Source: Pectobacterium atrosepticum (GTDB lineage Bacteria; Pseudomonadota; Gammaproteobacteria; Enterobacterales; Enterobacteriaceae). Taken from it: 64,000 bases of DNA. The DNA is taken from contig CP036163.1 in the NCBI GenBank assembly GCA_019056595.1, positions 992,001-1,056,000 of the forward strand, read 5' to 3'. The notes below the pieces were generated by a model. The model did no database searches and was not told where the DNA came from. It was given only the letters and a program-made list of their open reading frames with translations. The translations under genes and the position numbers were made by a program. Positions 61,009-64,000 of this stretch are shown one piece after another. Each line of letters starts with the position of its first letter. The first letter of the stretch is position 1.

Positions 61009-61014
61009 AGTCAC
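60991..61014. promoter_or_regulatory. Probable TetR operator 2 (channel promoter)
   Basis: GTGACCA-N10-TAGTCAC, one mismatch to the perfect palindrome at 60309-60332, with the same spacer length and the same trailing ACAATC. It covers the -10 region of the channel promoter. Confidence 0.75.
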
Positions 61015-61038
61015 AATCGTTAAACTCAAGGAATTACT

Positions 61039-62511
61039 ATGTTACCCCTCCGTACCCTTGCCTTGGTTGTGACTACTAGCGTAATGGCGGGTTGCGCGGT
61101 TGGACCGGATTATCATCGTCCGGACGCGCCACTCGCGGATCGTTATCAGGCGCAATCCGCCGCACAGCAATCTTTCGCAAAACAAGGAAACGCAAACCAG
61201 ACTGCCAACATTGCCGTCTGGTGGGAAAGCTTTAATGATCCCTTACTGAGTGAGTTAGTTTCAAGGGCTCTCGCACAGAATCTTGATTTAGCCCAAGCGT
61301 CCGCACGGATGACTCAGGCACGTGCTGGGCTTGGCGCGGCAACAGCGGCTCTGCTGCCATCAGGTAACGTCAGCGGACAGGCCACTCGCGCGTATCAGTC
61401 GGTTGAAACCGCACAAGGCCGGTTGCTCAACTCGGTTCCTGGCTACAATCGCTACGGCAATGCCTATGAAACCGACCTCAACGCAAGCTGGGAGATTGAC
61501 GTTTTCGGTGGTCTGCGACGCGATCGTCAGGCGGCACTGGCTGACTATCAGGCTTCAGAGGCTGGCGTAACAGCCACGCGGCTGGCCGTCGCCGCGCAGA
61601 CTGCCGATATTTATATCGCCCTGCGCGGGTTACAAACTCGTTTGAAGATAGCCAATCGGCAGGTTAATACACAGCAAGAATTGCTAGAAAAAGTGCAGCT
61701 ACTCCACAGCAAAGGGCTAGCCGCAGAGTATCAAGTCCGCCAGACCGAAGGCTCACTTTCACAGGTTCAGGCAACCGTGCCCGTTCTCCAAACGGGTATC
61801 GATGCTGCGATGAACGCGTTGGACGTCATGCTCGGCACGCCTCCTGGAACCTATCGTAATCAGTTGGCTTCTTCGGGTCCTATTCCACAGCCCCCACAGC
61901 TCATATCAACAGGGACACCTGCCGATCTGCTGCGTCGTAGACCCGATATTATCGTAGCCGAACGCCATCTCGCGGCGTCCAACGCGCGCATCGGGGTCGC
62001 CATCAGCGAGTATTATCCTAAATTTTCACTCAACGCATTACTCGGTAGCGCAACATCGGTGTCGAGCGGCAACCTGTTCTCCAACGGTGCCAGCCAATCG
62101 GCGGGTGTATTGGGGCTGCGCTGGCGACTCTTCGATTTCGGCCGTATTAACGCTCAGATCGATCAGGCTAAGGGGCAGGAAGCCGAAGCATTGGCAGCTT
62201 ACCGTCTGTCAGTATTAAGCGCGACCGAAGACGTTGAGAACGCACTCTCGGCGCTGCTCAATCGTGAGACGCAGACAACAACATTAACCGCAGGCGAAAC
62301 GGCGTTGGCTAGCGCACGCCAATCATCTTTCATCGCTTACCAGAAAGGGACCGCCAGCCTGATTGACGTCCTGCATAACGATGAAACCCTGTTGCAGACT
62401 TCCGACGCCAGAGCGCAGGCCCAGACGGAATCTGCACGCGCAGCGGTCGCTACGTTTAGGGCGCTCGGCGGTGGCTGGCAGCCTCCAGAAACCGCTGCGA
62501 AGATGCTCTAA
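61039..62511 (+). CDS. NodT-family outer-membrane efflux lipoprotein
   Basis: Outer-membrane channel of the RND system (OprM/CusC type). 490 residues. The lipoprotein signal ends in VMAGCAVGPDY; the body has two similar outer-membrane efflux repeats with long helices (LAQNLDLAQASARMTQARAG; QIDQAKGQEAEALAAYRLSVLSATEDVENAL). AAGGA lies 8 bp before the ATG. It is transcribed divergently from tetR and followed by an SDR gene. Confidence 0.94.
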   Translation: MLPLRTLALVVTTSVMAGCAVGPDYHRPDAPLADRYQAQSAAQQSFAKQGNANQTANIAVWWESFNDPLLSELVSRALAQNLDLAQASARMTQARAGLGAATAALLPSGNVSGQATRAYQSVETAQGRLLNSVPGYNRYGNAYETDLNASWEIDVFGGLRRDRQAALADYQASEAGVTATRLAVAAQTADIYIALRGLQTRLKIANRQVNTQQELLEKVQLLHSKGLAAEYQVRQTEGSLSQVQATVPVLQTGIDAAMNALDVMLGTPPGTYRNQLASSGPIPQPPQLISTGTPADLLRRRPDIIVAERHLAASNARIGVAISEYYPKFSLNALLGSATSVSSGNLFSNGASQSAGVLGLRWRLFDFGRINAQIDQAKGQEAEALAAYRLSVLSATEDVENALSALLNRETQTTTLTAGETALASARQSSFIAYQKGTASLIDVLHNDETLLQTSDARAQAQTESARAAVATFRALGGGWQPPETAAKML

Positions 62512-62589
62512 TATATCCATGTACCGGTGCGCAAACATGCCATCGACTAACACCTGCACAGCTCACAATAAATAACCGGAGTGATTAAC

Positions 62590-63375
62590 ATGACAGCAAA
62601 AAACAATGCGTGGGTGCTCATCACAGGGGCTTCAGGCGGATTTGGCGAAGAGTTCGCGCGTCAATATGCCGCGCAGGGAAAATCACTCATTCTGGTGGCT
62701 CGGCGGCTCAATAAGCTTGAATTGCTGGCAGCAGAATTGCGGGAGCGTTTTAACATTGATGTGATGGTTGAACAGGCCGATCTTTCTGTGATGACCGCAA
62801 TTAGCGATCTGCACAGTCGACTGCGGGAACAAAATATTGTGGTTGATATATTAATTAACAATGCTGGCCATGGTTTGCAGGGCAGCTTTTTGGATCAACC
62901 ACTGGATGACGCGCTGGACATGATCAATCTGGATATCGCAAGTTTGACAGCAATGACTCGGCTCTTTGCAGAAGATATGCGCGTCAGGCGGAAAGGACAT
63001 ATTTTGATGGTCGCCAGCCTGTTGTCTTATCAGGGCGTAAAGAATTTTGCCGTTTACTCAGCAGCGAAAGCGTATGTGCTCCGGTTCTCCGATGCTCTGC
63101 ATCGTGAGCTTAAAGACGACGGCATCATTGTCACCGCGCTTTGTCCGGGTATGTCTGACACTGGCTTTGCTACCGTCGCCAACCAGAAAATAACCCCTCT
63201 ATTAAAAGGGGCAATGATGCAGCCTAAACCGGTTGTACAAGCCGGCATCCGAGCGCTTCAGGCTGGGCGAATGAGCGTTGTTCCGGGGATGGGAAATAAG
63301 GCAATTACATTGCTGACCTGGGCAACGCCACGCTGGTTACATCAGGCCATCATGGCCCGTGTGATGGGTGTATAA
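62590..63375 (+). CDS. Short-chain dehydrogenase/reductase
   Basis: 261-residue SDR with TGASGGFG near residue 12, NNAGHG and the catalytic YSAAK. It looks like the DltE/YqjQ-type oxidoreductases with a C-terminal hydrophobic, basic tail (WATPRWLHQAIMARVMGV) that may touch the membrane. The ATG at 62590 has GGAG eight bases upstream; a GTG at 62581 is less likely. It is 78 bp after the channel gene and probably in the same operon. Substrate unknown. Confidence 0.9.
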   Translation: MTAKNNAWVLITGASGGFGEEFARQYAAQGKSLILVARRLNKLELLAAELRERFNIDVMVEQADLSVMTAISDLHSRLREQNIVVDILINNAGHGLQGSFLDQPLDDALDMINLDIASLTAMTRLFAEDMRVRRKGHILMVASLLSYQGVKNFAVYSAAKAYVLRFSDALHRELKDDGIIVTALCPGMSDTGFATVANQKITPLLKGAMMQPKPVVQAGIRALQAGRMSVVPGMGNKAITLLTWATPRWLHQAIMARVMGV

Positions 63376-63507
63376 AACGCGGCCTGAACGCGTGTATGGA
63401 TCAAAGAAGAATGAAAGCAATGAAGCGCTTAGCATGAAATCAAAAGGTCAAGATCGGGTATGGAAACCCGCATGTAAAGTCATCGTAAGGCAACATATCC
63501 TCATGGA

Positions 63508-63888
63508 TTATCTTGCCTCAGATTTTATATCCCTAATACGGCGCCTTTCTTCAGCCCAGTCGATCAATGCTTCCATCGCGGGCCCCAAAGCAATGCCCAT
63601 GTCGCTCAGCGTATATTCAACTCTGGGTGGCACTTGCGGATAAATTGTACGTATGACTATGCCATCGCTCTCCAGTTGCCGAAGCTGCTGAATCAGCATC
63701 TTCTGGTTCACCCCTTCAACCAAGCGCTCTAGGTCAGAAAAGCGTATCGGGCCCTTGGCCGCAAAGAGTTGACAGATGATGATGATTTTCCACTTTCCCT
63801 CCAGTACCCGAAGCGCCTCGGTGGTCGCCGCCGCCCATACCAACCGCTGCTGGGGGTCCTCACAATTCCAGACACGTTCTTTCTTCAT
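63508..63888 (-). CDS. HxlR-family transcriptional regulator
   Basis: 126-residue HxlR-type winged-helix regulator: LEGKWKIIIICQLFAAKGPIRFSDLERLVEGVNQKMLIQQLRQLESDGIV is the typical core, with the wing VPPRVEYTLSDMG. Relatives respond to thiol-reactive or electrophilic compounds through an N-terminal Cys, here Cys9 (VWNCEDP). The target is unknown; a divergent gene probably lies beyond the right edge. Confidence 0.92.
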   Translation of the reverse strand: MKKERVWNCEDPQQRLVWAAATTEALRVLEGKWKIIIICQLFAAKGPIRFSDLERLVEGVNQKMLIQQLRQLESDGIVIRTIYPQVPPRVEYTLSDMGIALGPAMEALIDWAEERRRIRDIKSEAR

Positions 63889-64000
63889 ACTTACCTTTTA
63901 GGGTGTTACCCACTTAATGGTGTGTTCTTGTTACATTAACCTGTACATCCTAATATAACCAGAACAACCAGCTTACCTTAATAACACGAGGCAAAAAACA

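Overview
The window looks like chromosome of a soft-rot enterobacterium, most likely Pectobacterium. The flagellar and chemotaxis proteins are close to E. coli/Salmonella sequences as I remember them. However, fli, flg, flh, che and mot genes lie in one unbroken block, and the block is followed by a globin-coupled diguanylate cyclase of the type described from Pectobacterium. The species call is from memory of protein families and gene order; no search was run.

Region 1 (1-41,190) is flagella and chemotaxis: fliDST (+); fliE (-) divergent from fliFGHIJKLMNOPQR (+); flgLKJIHGFEDCB (-) divergent from flgAMN (+); then a long minus-strand series flhE-flhA-flhB, cheZ-Y-B-R, one Tsr-like receptor, cheW-cheA, motB-motA and flhC-flhD. 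It encodes the master regulator, basal body, export apparatus, rod, hook, cap, chaperones, anti-sigma factor, motor and the complete Che pathway. Flagellin (fliC), fliA and fliZ are not in the window. Sigma-28 promoters (TAAA-N15-GCCGATAA type) are readable before flgM, flgK, motA (inside flhC), both receptors and, partly, fliD. The flhDC upstream region has a perfect CRP site and a palindromic RcsAB-like box in an E. coli-like arrangement.

Region 2 (41,190-48,411) holds the flhDC control region, a DMT-family exporter, a second chemoreceptor with a sigma-28 promoter, dsrB, the heme-globin GGDEF protein, a decayed tRNA-Ser(CGA) at the serU position, mtfA and an intact tRNA-Asn. The serU-mtfA-tRNA-Asn order matches E. 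coli.

Region 3 (48,412-64,000) starts at the tRNA-Asn 3' end, a common integration site, and reads as accessory DNA. It has a GC-rich LysR/old-yellow-enzyme pair, a Cys-rich lipoprotein with an internal duplication, an SDR, a glutathione S-transferase fragment, an MFS drug exporter, a ketoacyl-ACP synthase gene broken by one missing base, and a complete RND efflux system (TetR, adaptor, permease, outer-membrane channel) with a second SDR and an HxlR regulator. Two matching 24-bp palindromes sit on the two efflux promoters and are probably the TetR operators. No insertion sequence, integrase gene or CRISPR array was recognised.
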